Of a stretch of 64,000 nucleotides of DNA, positions 32,956 through 44,830 are shown one piece after another. Both the position numbers and the translations under genes were made by a program. Source of the DNA: Dipteris shenzhenensis (lineage: Eukaryota > Polypodiophyta > Polypodiopsida > Gleicheniales). The notes beneath the pieces are model-generated. The model was given only the letters and a program-made list of their open reading frames with translations, was not told the DNA's origin and ran no database searches. Location: NCBI GenBank assembly GCA_047967505.1, contig CM106540.1; one strand, given 5' to 3'. Numbering within the stretch: position 1 is the first letter of the stretch; each line of letters starts with the position of its first letter.

Positions 32956-35067
32956 CTATTTTGGCTCTTGCCAAACTTCAATCCCCAAATAGAAATGCAT
33001 CAGTCCGAGGTCAGTCATTTCAAACTCTCTTCCTAGCAACTTCTTTGTCTGCAAGATCTTCTCTTCATGGTTCCCTGTTATGACAAGGTCGTCTACATAA
33101 AGGACCATGATCATACACCTGCCTCCTTCTCTGTAGATATATAAATTTGCATCAGATGGGCTCCTCCTGAACCCATTTTGTAGAAAGTAGGCATCAATCC
33201 GCTGGTACCACACTCGTGGGGCCTGTTTCAGCCCATAAAGTACCTTCTTCAGTTTACAGACTTTACCTTTTGAACCAGGGATCTCAAAACCTGGTGGTTG
33301 TTCCACGTATACCTCCTCCTTGAGATCTCCATTCAAAAAGGCGGATTTTACATCCATCTGAAACACGAGCCAACTTCCTTGGGCAGTTAAAGCCAAAACA
33401 CTGCGAATTGTGGTTAGTTGAGCTATGGGAGCAAAAGTATCCTGATAATCAAAACCATGTACCTGTGCGAATCCTTTTGCCATGAGCCGAGCCTTGTACT
33501 TATCCAACGTGCCGTCGGACTTGTACTTGGTCTTGTACACCCACTTGGTGCTGATTACCTTGCGTTTTGGTGGTCGATCCACAAGGTCCCAAGTGTTGTT
33601 CTTCATTATGGATCCATACTCTGACTGCATAGCCTCCATCCACCTATCATCACCCTGTGCCTCTTCAAGACACTTGGGTTCATTAGCACGGATCACCTCT
33701 GTCATCAAAGCGTAGTTGACCAAGTGTTCCTGCGCCCTTCTTTGCTCCTCTAATCTCTTGGATTGGCGGTGTTCGAATGGTTCCTCCTTAATGGCTGGAG
33801 GTTCTCTGCCGTCCAAAAGCTGCTTTACCCACTTCGGGAATGGCCGTTGCCGTTGTGGTTCTGCAGGCTCTTCTTCCTCTTCTTTATCTTGAATCCTCCC
33901 AAGCACCATTGGGGGAGTTTGGTCTCCTGTTGGTGGTTGTACTGGATGGATATCCTGGTCTTGGTTGTCTAGGAAGGAAGCATCCTCCTCCAATTGATGC
34001 GGTTGTTCTAAGAAGACCACATCGCGACTTACTATTACCTTCTTGGTAACAGAGTTATAGAGACGGTAACCCTTCGCCTCTTCACTGTAGCCCAAGAAAA
34101 TACACTTCCAGTTCTTCGGTTCCCATTTGGTCCTGTTAGCATCAGGGACATGCACAAAATAGTCACATCCAAAAACTCTGAAATGTGCAGCTGAAGGTTT
34201 CTTACCAGAAAACGCTTGCAATGGAGTCATCCCATTCACAACCTTCGTGTAGCTACGATTCAGAATGTAAACTGCCATGTTACATGCTTCAGCCCAGAAA
34301 GTATTTGGCAAATCTTTCCCTTTCATCATACTCCTGCCCATTTCACAGATGACGCGCATCTTGCGTTCTGCTACTCCATTTTGCTGTGATGTATGTGGCG
34401 GGGGTTTCTGCCTCTTGATCCCGTGACTTTTGCAGTAACTTTCGAATTCACTTAATGTGAACTCTCCACCTCTATCTGATCTCAACTTCTTCACCTTCCT
34501 CCCCGATTCTTTCTCGACCATTACATGCCATTCTTTGAACTTACTAAAAGCCTCATCTTTAGTCTTCAGAAAGTATATCCATATCCTTCTACTGTAGTCG
34601 TCGATCAACGTCATGAAGTAGTAGGAACCACCCAAAGCTTCTGTCTCCATCTTTCCACAGAGGTCCGTGTGAACGAGCTCTAGAGGAGCCTTTGCCCTGC
34701 TGGCCTCTTTAGGAAAGGGCTGCCGATGCTGCTTGCCCATCATGCAAGCTTCACATACATCGGGCTGATCTGTAATTTCTGGTAGGTCTGCAATCATTCC
34801 ACTTTTATGCATCTCCTTTAAAGAACTAAGGTTAAGATGACCAAACCTCTCATGCCACAGCTTAGTGTTCTTCACATCGGCTCGAGCACTGAAAGCTGAG
34901 AGTTCGTAGATGTTGTTGCGCCCTGTACCTTTACCAACGACCTTCCCTTGAAGATCCAAAATCTGTGCGCCATTCTTATTAAAGTGAACTTTGAGGTCCC
35001 GATCCGTGATTGTAGAAACGGAGAACAAGTTCCTCTTGATATCTGGCACATAAAGAACATCGGACAA
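32956..35067 (-). pseudogene. Copia A integrase and reverse transcriptase (703 codons open)
   Basis: The longest open frame of the window. It carries the pre-integrase zinc region (LWHERFGHL, CEACMMGKQ), integrase Asp (HTDLCGK), Asp (RSDRGGEF) and Glu (QQNGVAERKMR), then the RT with STKWVYKTKYKSDG, MDVKSAFLNGDLKEEVYVEQ, LYGLKQAPRVWYQ and the catalytic LYVDDLVITG. All key residues are present. It lacks a start because Gag-Pol is one polyprotein, and the neighbouring stops in protease (35.17-35.24 kb) and after RT (32,956) make the unit inactive. Confidence 0.92.
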
Positions 35068-35310
35068 CTGTTTTACAACTCCATTTGACTTGAGAGCAAT
35101 CGTACCTTTTCCTTTTGCTGGACATTTTGCATCATTGCCGACTACTACCAGGATGTCATTCCCTACCGGCTATAGAGAGGTATACCAATCCTTCCGACTG
35201 GTCATGTGGCGCGATGCACCGCTGTCAATAATCTAAGGTTCATTTGCAGGTACATGAACTGCCTCCGTGCAAATCTCCTCAATTGCTACGAACAGCTCTA
35301 CTAGTACTGC
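35068..35310 (-). pseudogene. Copia A protease, with stops
   Basis: The active-site region reads IIDSGASRHMTSRKDWYTS, with a stop just before it (expected Trp codon changed to TAG) and another just after. Downstream GNDAKCPAKGKGTI and LSDVLYVP link it to the integrase frame. The protease cannot be made intact. Confidence 0.85.
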
Positions 35311-36205
35311 CTACGCGTTGTTGCTGGACTCTTTCTTTACTCCGTTCTTCTCATCTGCAATCTTCTTTCGGCACTCATTCTGCTTGTGCCCTGCCTTGTT
35401 CCAATAGAAGCACTTGATCTTTTTCTTTCTCTTTTTATCATCAGACGAAGATGGGTTACCAGAGTCCTTACCCTTACCTTTCTTTGATCCAGTGTAGAAA
35501 GCTGAATCTTCTCCAATCCTCGTCTTTTGACGCATCTCCTCCTCCAGAAGCATTGTACTGAAATCCTCAAAGTTGAGGGGCGGATTTCTGTTCTGCGTAT
35601 TCAGCACTGTAACAAGACCGTCGTACTTTGATGGGAGAATTCGTATGCACCTTCGTGCTAGATTCTCGCTGATGATGGTGATGCCAATCGCAGTCATCTG
35701 ATCGCATAGATTCTTCACCTTGGTGATGAACTTCTCCGTCGCTTCAGACTCAGACAGTTTCTCGTTCGCGAGTTGAGTCTCCAGATTCTGAATCCGCATC
35801 TGATTCGTGGTCTCATACTGATTTTTCAAGACCGTCCATGCTTCCTCCGCTGTGGTGACATGTTGAATTAATGCCATGACAGAATCACTTACACTGCAAA
35901 CAATAGAACACAGGGCATCTGCATTTCTTCTTGTCCACATGAGAATCTCATTTGCAGTTGGTACTATCTGTTATCCTGCATGGATCCGATCTCGCAACCA
36001 GCTTCACGTCCACCCCAGGAGCAGTATCCCAAAGCTCGTATGCGCTTAGGATGGTCTTCATCTTAAACTTCCAGAGTGGATAGTTAGTGCCGTCCAACTT
36101 TTCGCTTTCGTCAAATGGTGGGATTTGCAGCCTTGCGGGCTAAGCCATCTCTCACAATCTGCTCGCAAACAGAAACACACTACCAAATCTTCTTGCTAGA
36201 GTCCA
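35311..36205 (-). pseudogene. Copia A Gag
   Basis: The open part 35,940-35,311 (209 codons) contains the UBN2 capsid segment (VMALIQHVTTAEEAWTVLK, FITKVKNLCDQMTAIG, LPSKYDGLVTVLN) and a zinc knuckle in which the second Cys is Trp (CFYWNKAGHKQNEC), so the knuckle is damaged. The N-terminal part continues upstream to about 36,150 with frame breaks. Confidence 0.85.
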
Positions 36206-36218
36206 GGCTCTGATACCA
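36206..36218 (-). other. Primer-binding site of Copia A (tRNA-iMet)
   Basis: TGGTATCAGAGCC on the minus strand, directly adjoining the right LTR. The same site is kept at 31,393-31,405. Confidence 0.9.
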
Positions 36219-36956
36219 TGTAAGAAAATAATACAATGTCTGTGCTCAACAGATAACAAGATCTCGTATGCAAGAGAGAAAAACAGATAGTATGGAGAAT
36301 AAAAAATTTGATTACTATAAAACTGATATAATAGATGGCGCTGCCTCCCAGCCGTGTGCTCCTGTGTGAGGAGCTTCGATGGCGTGCTGGAAACAGTAGA
36401 GGACGGAGACTAGATGCTAAGGAATCAGGGTTTTTGTAGCCAGTGATGAAATGGGAGTGATGAAGTGGGCTTCACGGGCTTGCTCTTATATAGCTACCAG
36501 TCGTAGTCGGTTAGACCCAATTGGGTGACTGACCCAGTCCGCCCAAAACGGCCGACTGGGGGTCGGTCCCGAAATAGGCCACCGACCACACGATAGGACC
36601 GGTGTGCAAAATAGAGCAACTAACTTATGGTTACCGTTCGGACTAGAGCCATCCAGGATCGTCTGGGGCTCCAAACGGGCACCGCAACCCGAGAGTGGGC
36701 TGCCCGGGAAATGCTCCGTCTACCCTCTGTGCGGTCAATCATGGGATGCCTTCCCGCACTTGCATATAGCCTAGTTGGTAGTGTGCCAACTCCGTCTAGC
36801 CATCAAGCCACACATGGCCCCCATCTGGTGTCTAAACCAGGACCTACCGGATAACCGAGCTACTCAAATGCCTTCTCCTCATATGGGGGGCTTACAAGTA
36901 GAGTTAGCTGGTTCCTGCATAGTTACACCACGAGAGTGGAGCATTGATATCTAACA
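36219..36956 (-). repeat. Right LTR of Copia A array (5' LTR)
   Basis: 738 bp. It is longer than the other two LTRs, with a small duplication (agtgatgaa(a/g)tgggagtgatgaagtggg, near 36,450) and a 3-base insertion near 36,927. Confidence 0.9.
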
Positions 36957-36961
36957 CTGGC
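36957..36961. repeat. Target-site duplication CTGGC, right
   Basis: Exact match to 30,051-30,055, outside the right LTR. Confidence 0.85.
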
Positions 36962-37304
36962 CCTATGTTTGTGCTATCATTTTCATGTTGATTTGGGAAC
37001 TAAGGAATCACCTTGTCTTCAAGGTGCAGGTCGGGTTGGGATTCAAAGAGTCAGTCTTGGTAGCTATGGTCAAAGCTCACCTAAGGGATTTTGGGTGTAT
37101 GCTGGGGGGCAAGGACCCTGTGACTAGTCATGGTGTGCTGACTTTTGGCTTCTCATGTAGGCAGTTAAGTATCTTTCTGCTCTATTAGTGTAGGCTGTGG
37201 GCGTGCCCCTATATGATGGCCAACTTTTGTAAATTGTCTCTTTTAGTGGGCGTGACTAGCTCCTTCAATATAAAATATCCTCTTTTGTATTAAATTAAAA
37301 AAAA
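36962..37304 (+). mobile_element. LINE 1, 3' portion with poly-A end
   Basis: The LINE C-terminus resumes as VCAIIFMLIWELRNHLVFK... through DFGCMLGGKD, a typical end of plant LINE ORF2. A 3' UTR follows and the element ends in attaaaaaaaac at about 37,295-37,304. Removing Copia A and one CTGGC rejoins the two halves. Confidence 0.75.
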
Positions 37305-38760
37305 CAAGAAAAAGCTTTTGATTCTATCCATTGGGGTTTCACCTCAAATACAAGATGGGTTTTGGAAACAAAATGCAAAATATAATTTGTTGGCTATATA
37401 AGGATAGCTCAACTTCCTGCATGCTAGGTCGTGAACTCATCCCTGACTGGACTTTGGTCATCAAGGATGCCCTCTAAGTGCTGTGCTGTAAGCTATTGCC
37501 ACTCATCTTATGTTGAAGTAATTGGATCACATCCCTACCTCCGATGATTTATATGGGATATAGTTATGTGATCATAGCCAATTTGTGGCATAGGCTTATG
37601 TAGGTGATTCCTTTTTTACTCCCAAAAATAATGAGTGGATTTATTAGCTATTATGGAAGCTTTATCCTTATTTGGTTTGGCTGTGGGTTTGCATATTTAT
37701 TTTAAAAACTTGAAGCTTTTGCCACTCCGATCAAAGCAATGGCATAGTATTTTGTGGCTTGGAAACATTTTACCTACTACACAATTATTCAAACATTTGG
37801 GTTATCCAATGGGCTAGAATATTTCATTTACAGATGAGAATGCTTCTGGTGATGGACACTTTATCTTAGAAACTTGATTCCTAGAAACTCGCCACATAGC
37901 CATTACATGTGAGACCTAGGATTGTGCAATTTGTTATCGTGGCTTATATTCAATTCCATTTACCTTTACTAATATCATCTTATAAGGAATTGTCTCTAAT
38001 AAGGAATTGAAAGATTACATGGAACTGATTTGGAAATCCAAATGTAATAAGAAGGCAGTCAGGCTTCTCCAACATGAGTCTTTGTACACCAAAATGTAGG
38101 GAGGTTTGAATATCTTAATTCGTAAACTTGCTAGAAAAGGCATGATGTTGGCTGAATTTTTATGGGGTTCATAGCCTTGTTTTGTCATGTGTGGGAGTCT
38201 TATGGTGGCTAGTATGCATACTCCTACATTGGGTCACTGGGTGGTTGATTAAGGGGATTGCATTACTAGGTCCTACATAAAGGGTTGTCCTTTTGCTTCT
38301 AGATCAATTGCTAATTGGAAAGAGGATTTCCCTCAACTTCAATTGTGTGGAAGACAAGGCTCTAATTGTAATGTTATGAGATTGGAAATCTCATTGGTCA
38401 AAATGTTTTGCCAAACTGTTGGCTGTCATACAGCTGTGAAAAGCCTACTTTCATAGTAACTTTTGGCACTAGGAAAGTGCAACATGTGGCTGATGTATGG
38501 GACAACATCAAACATCTTTTTGTTGGACTATATTATGGGCTCTCTAGACCATTTGGCTGCATCAGACTCATTTACTTTTTGGGGATGGGACTTCCATAAT
38601 TTCTCTTATGTTAGGTGCTCATTGCAGCAATCTCTACATGATTGCTCGCAATTGGTTCGATAATGATCAGGCTTCCTTTTATGTGTTTGTGCACTTCGTG
38701 ATCCCTCACTCTGAGGGTTTCTCTTGCTATGATGTTGGATTTTCTATAATATAAAACATG
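37305..38760 (+). mobile_element. LINE 2, 5'-truncated reverse transcriptase
   Basis: It opens inside the RT palm with KAFDSIHWGF, continues with a helix around CWLYKDSSTSCML, then a region like the RT thumb (MEALSLFGLAVGLHIYF) and GGLNILIRKLARKGMMLAEFLW. Many stops and frameshifts are present. It begins right after the poly-A end of LINE 1, so it is a separate copy. Its 3' limit is not clear. Confidence 0.6.
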
Positions 38761-39860
38761 GGTTTTTTATGGAGGTGTGCATTCGTGTGTGTATGTGTTT
38801 CCTATTGAGATACTAACCTAACTACTATAACCATTTCTTTCTTTATCAATCTATAAATATTCACAAATACAACAATAAATGTAACCACGTATCCCAACAA
38901 TCATCAGCCCTACAACTTTCGTATACAAAGATTTGCTTTACTCTGGTAAAGTTAGTCGTAAGAAAACCCAAATATTCATCAAAATCCCTCCAACAAGATC
39001 AAACCATTGTCTTTGGGTTGCACTCGGGCGCACTCGGCCAAGGACCATAGATTTGGAAGTTGTAAGGTTAACAGTCAATTGCAGTAAAGCTCTTTCAAGA
39101 ATCAGGTTCTCCAGCAAAATAATAAAATTTTCATATGATTGAATCTTTAATTAGCCTGATCTGTCTAAGTATTGCTCATTTATGTCCATTCTTTAGTAGC
39201 AACCTCCAAGCACAGATTCCAACTCGATTTATGGTACCTTCTCCTTATTTCTAGTTAAAGAAATTTGTGTCGATTTTGGTGATGACAGATGCCCGGAATG
39301 AGTGCCATGTTTTGATGACATGTAACACGTTCTGTGCTGACATGCCAAGTTCCAACCCAAACAAAAGGGTACAAGACTTAGGGAAGCCAACAGTCCTTAC
39401 ACTGTAATAATGCACATCATAAAACTTTGATAGCCTGAGGAATGACTGCAAGAGTGTGTATGATCTTGCACCAAATCTATGATAATACTTCCTTATCCTC
39501 AGGCTAATAATCCCTAGTAATATGTCTTTTGTGAGCACACTAGAACCTTAATATGATGATTTGCTCTTATACCTAATGTTCCACAAACCCCTTTGAGTTA
39601 AGCATCTGTGTAATCACACTGGAATAGAGAATGCACAAGCAAATTGTGAAACGTCTCTGAGAGAAGAAGAACATTGGTTGTCATCGTAATAAAACAATTC
39701 AAATTAATTCAAAACCACAAGATTAAAGGGACTGAAGTGATGATGATAAAATATATAAAGGTGTAAATACAAAGGCCACAAATGTCGAGTGTGCAAAATG
39801 CCATAAGAGATACGAATTTGGCAGGATTTTTACAATATTTATTTTATAATAAATAATGAC
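38761..39860. other. No gene seen
   Basis: AT-rich sequence with scattered short frames on both strands and no recognised domain. Confidence 0.45.
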
Positions 39861-40262
39861 AATCCTGTCCCCAAATCACAGAATGACCGATTGCTGGTTG
39901 CTGCAACTCTTTTTCATCTTCTCAAAGCTGATCCTTCCACTCCAGGTAAAATTTGGTCTTAATCACTCTATGAGCAGCTCCAGGCCACCTTGCACGCCCA
40001 AAAAGAAAAGCGTAATCTGTATCACCAATTGAAGTTTCAACTATCATTTGCTTGTATAATGGATGTTAATGGATGTGCATTCGACTCCCATGAAGCAAAG
40101 AGGGAAACATCAAGATAACAATTGCTGAGCAAAAAAAGAGAGTCAGCAAAATGAAATTTCCAAAAGTCAGCAGCAATGGTCACCGTGTCCCAAGGCAGAC
40201 ACCCTGTGCCCCGAGGGCTAGTGCAGCAACATAGCCACGTGCATCCATGATGCCACCAGCAG
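39861..40262 (-). pseudogene. Nitronate monooxygenase-like (2-nitropropane dioxygenase family) pseudogene fragment
   Basis: Enzymes of this FMN-dependent family oxidise alkyl nitronates. On the minus strand an exon at 40,262-40,184 reads AAGGIMDARGYVAALALGAQGVCLGT, the FMN-phosphate-binding signature, between a good acceptor (cttatag) and donor (gtgacc). A second exon beginning near 40,134 contains ASWESNAHP, then YKQMIVETS, GDTDYAFLFGRARWPGAAHR and a C-terminal TKFYLEW...QQPAIGHSV. A 10-bp tandem duplication around 40,066-40,080 (catccattaa repeated) shifts the frame within the LYK junction, and TGA stands in the later WKDQL-EDE segment. The N-terminal two-thirds of the enzyme is absent. Identity is good, function lost. 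Confidence 0.7.
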
Positions 40263-41537
40263 CTATAAGCCAGCAGAGTCAAGTTCTATCCTAAAAATGT
40301 ACATCAAAGACGACCAATTTGGACAAGTCGTCCTCTTGAGATAAAACAGTAAATCTCTAGATGCGCAAATTCATCCTCTTAAAACAGACCAAATCACACA
40401 ATTTGAACCTCACGCAAGGCTGAAAACCATAAAGCTTATCATGCATAGCAGGGACTCCATGCACGGGATTCTAAACCTGCATTTTAAAGTCTGCATTCTT
40501 GCACTGCCCTGTGCAATCCTTTGATCTGCACACACTACAGTCTGCTGCATGCCTTTGAAGATTGTCATCTGCAATCCCTGCCGCATTGAACATACATGTG
40601 CATAGGCTTCTTTGAGCAGAAGGCTTGTGGATAAGAAGGCGACACGATGACACAGCCTAAGAAGAAAATATGGACAGTTAAAAAGGTGAAGAAGCTTGTG
40701 GATAAGAAAAGCTGTGATTCATCAACAAAGGTTCTAGAGGTAAGTGTTACCATTGGAATAGGGGCTTAGGATGTACATTCATGTACACTTCCAAAGGTTG
40801 ATGAATTCTTAAGGAGGTAGTGTAGCAGGAGTATATCCAGTTGAGTGAGGAGGGACTCTTCCACCTTCACTTGCAAATGGTTTGTTGAATCGAAGCAAAA
40901 ACCTTCAAACAATAAACAAGCTAGTAAGAGGTATACTGGCTGGGATAAAAATCAATCTCTAAGAGACATGGCCATGTGAACAGGTTTAAAGCAAAAGGAC
41001 TACATACCTTCATGGTATGATTAGTTACAGCATGGGATAAAACATTCTCACACAATGTCGCTTCTAAGGACATATCTCTTGGGATAGATCTACACATGCA
41101 GTATGGTGTGGATGACATGAAGAATCGTGTTTGCTCAACACAAGGGAATATTATTGAGAGGTCATACATGTTTTAAAATATAATATGGGATGTTGATTAG
41201 CGGTGAATTGGTCAACATACATACAAAGAATGCTTAATAGTGGAACGTACTACCCATCAGCATCTAGGGTAATGCCTTACCAAGGTCGGTGCATGGGCGT
41301 AGAAAAGGTCTCCACACTATGGTATGCAATATGTGAACCAAGCAGTGACACGTCACATGGTTACCTATTGTTTTCAAATGAGATCTTACATAGCAGCAAT
41401 AATGCATAAGGTGGAAAGCGCTGAGGGCTTGATGAATACAAGATGAATGATGAAAATCATTCATAAGGCCTGCCCAAGATCCAAAATAGGGAAAAGAAGA
41501 ATTGGATGCACAACATGGAAAAGAGGGAGGAAAGCTG
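40263..41537. other. No gene seen
   Basis: Includes what would be introns or lost N-terminal exons of the monooxygenase pseudogene, but I could not find further exons. Short frames on both strands have no domain. Confidence 0.4.
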
Positions 41538-41538
41538 A

Positions 41539-41588
<50 letters not shown>
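41538..41588. repeat. Compound (GT)n(GA)n microsatellite
   Basis: About ten GT units pass directly into about fifteen GA units. Confidence 0.95.
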
Positions 41589-41593
<5 letters not shown>

Positions 41594-41817
41594 GATTTCA
41601 AGGGACGAAAATAGCAAGTGGAACTTCGACCAATCATAAAAAGACAAAAAATAAACCTGAAAATTACCGACTTTTCCCTTTGTGAAGGAAACGATCACTT
41701 ACTAAAGCCTACCCGTGACTACCATACAAATTACTCGGCAGAGAAGCATATGAGGGCTAACGAGAACCATGTAGGCACAGATGCGCTGAACAACTTCATT
41801 TATCGAACATGCGTGGT

Positions 41818-43110
41818 CTGCTTCACATAATAGCACCTGGAACATCATACAAAGGGCTTCTTCTTTAATCTTCTGCTCCGTCATGTACCGTTCGCAACCG
41901 AGGTATCCTTAATATCTACGAGCGACAGTGCCCAGTCCTACTTTGATGAATGCCAAATATGTGGCTTCATCAAGACAGGGGATGACCTAGAGATGTGCTG
42001 GGTAGAAGGCAGGATACAACAGATCATGAGCATGGTGTTACAAAAGTGCCCATTGCTACGAGCCGACATTATGACATTACCTGAGGTCCAGTGAGCTGAA
42101 CGACGTAGACCCGTTGCATGACCAAGAACGGCTATTGGGACTGCTTCAGGAGTTCAAACATATGGAACATGCCAACTTGACCCTAGAGGAGCGGCACATA
42201 TACGACGAGATCATGTTGAAACGCAGAGACTCCACATCATCTGTGGGACGCCAGGCGTAGGCAAAACCTTCTTGATCAAATACATTACCTATCAGCTCGT
42301 CAAGCATAATAAATGCATCATACTGATTGCGACAAACGACGCAGCAATAGTGCGCCACAATTGGATCGCTCACTATCAGTATAAGATCACAAACTACTCG
42401 CAGTTGTACCCGTCCTTCATTCCCAAGATAGATGAACAGCACCACGCTCTCATGCAATCCGACGTCATCATCATTGATGAAATATCCATGACGACGAGGA
42501 TGACATTTGATCTCGTGATCCGATAGCTATGTGCCATCACATTGCAATAGCCCATTCGAAAAGAAGCTCATCCTTCACACAGCGCCCGGCAATATGCTAG
42601 CACCAGGTGGAATTTTGCCACTCGTGCCACATCAAAAACTCATCACATTGGCAGCACAGCACAATATCCAACATGCACCACTCCGTATGCCACACGCTCG
42701 ACATTGAGTTCCTAGAGTTTCTAAACATCATATGAACATGGAAGCCAACCACTGACGAGATACAATGCTACCTTGGTGATATCATCATCATTAAAGAGCA
42801 GGTAGAGCAGTACTTGGATGAAAACACAAGTCATTTGCTCACACCGCCTCGACGCCAACGAATACAACCAGAAGATGCTTAGTTATTGCACTATGGGCTC
42901 AATGTCTCTATTGATTGCCTGATTGCATTGGATCGAAAGACGGATGCTAATATTTCAAATAAATCCATGGACGAGTTTGGATATGGGCACTCGAATGATA
43001 AAAGCCCGTTGACAATCGAAAAGGTAACCATATTAGTGGTCCTTGATCTAGCAGATGAGCTATATGGACCGAGGATGGATCCATTCACCAAAAAAAATAA
43101 AGGTACATAA
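41818..43110 (+). pseudogene. Helitron-like PIF1 helicase remnant
   Basis: The start (GFFFNLLLRHVP, then a DECQICGFI-like segment and DDLEM) matches the stretch before the helicase core of Helitron RepHel proteins. The core shows Walker A CGTPGVGKTF at about 42,240 and Walker B DVIIIDEISM at about 42,465, with IDEQHH and IIDEIS as expected for PIF1. Later frames carry IEFLEFLNII and QYLGDIIIIKEQVEQYLDE, which fits the following PIF1 region. Stops and frameshifts are numerous. No replication-initiator (HUH) domain or Helitron ends were found. Confidence 0.7.
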
Positions 43111-43982
43111 CCTACTAATGCATAATTGTACCCAAAAGCCTAACTATTTACTTTATTTTTAAAACAACAACCATGACATAAGTGCTTCTCTGTGTTGCCT
43201 TGCCAGTCCAGATAGCATTCCCACCCATGATCGAGGACAACAATGTATGCCCGACGAAACGGCTTGTAGTAGTGAAAACAATCATGTGATCTATTGCATA
43301 TCTTTCAAGCATAACGGAAAAAAACACATCGGCCACACCAATAGTCTAATGACACGAATTCAAACTCACAAACGCCTGTCTTGCCAGCCAAGATGAAATC
43401 AGACGTAGAACAATATGTACCTTTTGATGAAAATTTTGATGTAGACATTCTAGCGAAAACTGACAACGTAGACAAGGCAATCAGCAAAAAAATACATAAC
43501 TAACTTGATACGACCGGAAATACAGAATATAACAATATCAAAGGACACCCTACTTGCAAGAAAAAATATTACTACTTAAAACGCCGACATATTATATAAA
43601 CCACCCATACAAGTTTTGAAATTTGATTTTCCTTCAATGTTTCTCATGACTATAACTGTTATTCTAATTTTCTTGATGATATTTTGAATCCTAAATTCAT
43701 AAGGTATTAGATAGCAACAAAGCATGAACACAAAGCACCCCACTTCTCCCACTAGACAAACCAAGATTTATTTATGGGGCTGATTTGGTGATGCATTACT
43801 AGTTAAACCCTTGTGAAAGAAGAACAAACTTTTCATGCCTTGTTACATGACTAGCCTAAAGCAAGTTTGAGAAATGTGGAAAGAGAAGAAGCCATGTGTC
43901 ATGATTTTCCTTCAATGTTTCTCATGACTATAAGCATTGTTCTATTTTTCTTGATGATGTTTACAATTCTAAATGATATTGA
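43111..43982. repeat. Non-coding flank with a diverged ~60-bp direct repeat
   Basis: gattttccttcaatgtttctcatgactata...ttcttgatgat occurs at 43,624-43,680 and 43,909-43,960. Weak coding-like fragments to about 43,500 may be the far end of the helicase remnant. Confidence 0.5.
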
Positions 43983-44612
43983 CTTTTTTTTTGCCAAAAA
44001 AAAAAAGATTTTTATTAACTAGTAAAAGAAAAGAAACTAGATGGGAAAGCTGTAATTACATGAACCCCTTGAGGGCTAGTACTGTCGGTTTTAGAACCGG
44101 ATGTTGGTGACTAAAATAATCTAAATCATCTATACTATTAACCTGAAGTATAAGAAAGAAATCTGATGGGGGCCTGAGAGACAATGAGAGATAGCAGCAT
44201 TCTGAAACTTCTAGAGATCTCGTAGAACCACCCCGCATAAGATACTCCAAAGAAGATGCCACGTTTCTATAAGGCGCCCTTTGTCCCCTAGAAGGGCCAT
44301 TTTCCATTTGAGGCACACGTGGATTTATGCCTTAGCAAGCCATCCGCTAATTTTCCCCCATAGTCCCAAAGACCCAATGCATTGCCGAAAGTGCATCTCA
44401 AAGAGGTAAGATAATAGAAAGAAAAAGAGGTGAGAAATTCTTCCACTTGCATAATCTATCCTTAGTGGAGAATTTCACAGCAATCACATGCCACATGATA
44501 AAATTCAACCGTTGAGAAGGCGAAACTTTCCACACAAATCGAAGACAGTGATCCCAAGCTTGCAACGAGTCATATGGTGTCCAACGAATCCAAGTTTTCT
44601 GTGTTGCCAGTG
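43983..44612 (-). mobile_element. LINE a, 3' fragment
   Basis: On the minus strand a zf-RVT-like segment (FVWKVSPSQRLNFIMWHVIAV and TKDRLCKWKN) is followed by a 3' UTR ending near a poly-A/poly-T junction at 43,986-44,008. It is interrupted at its upstream side by the 3' end of LINE b. Confidence 0.6.
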
Positions 44613-44830
44613 ACACATTTTTTTTTCCAAGAAAAAGACTTCTATTAAGTATGAAAAAATCCACGTGAGCAAGCTCAAAGCGGAAATACATCATGCTATG
44701 CATGAGGAAACCCCCCTAAAATAGGAAATAGAAAACTCTGAATGAGCTAGAAAGAAACCAAGGTTGAGGTTGAAAGTGCCACCTCAACCCTGCTGTAGTT
44801 TCTAAGAAAAAGGGGGAACCCTTCCATTCC

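Larger units (their letters stand above)
30056..36956 (-). mobile_element. Ty1/copia element A: three-LTR array, nested in LINE 1
   Basis: Three LTR copies (30056-30777, 31406-32127, 36219-36956) are separated by a long internal region (32,128-36,218) and a short, deleted one (30,778-31,405). Primer sites TGGTATCAGAGCC lie beside the middle and right LTRs, and polypurine tracts (GAGGGGGGG on the minus strand) beside the left and middle ones, so the middle LTR serves as 3' LTR of one unit and 5' LTR of the other. The single CTGGC duplication lies only at the outer ends. The simplest history is one insertion followed by LTR-LTR unequal recombination and a deletion. The Pol order protease-integrase-RT-RNase H defines Ty1/copia. 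Confidence 0.93.

Noticed and set aside
41264-41698. 144-codon minus-strand frame with SLSLSL and HTHTHT
   Set aside because: Translation of the GT/GA microsatellite.
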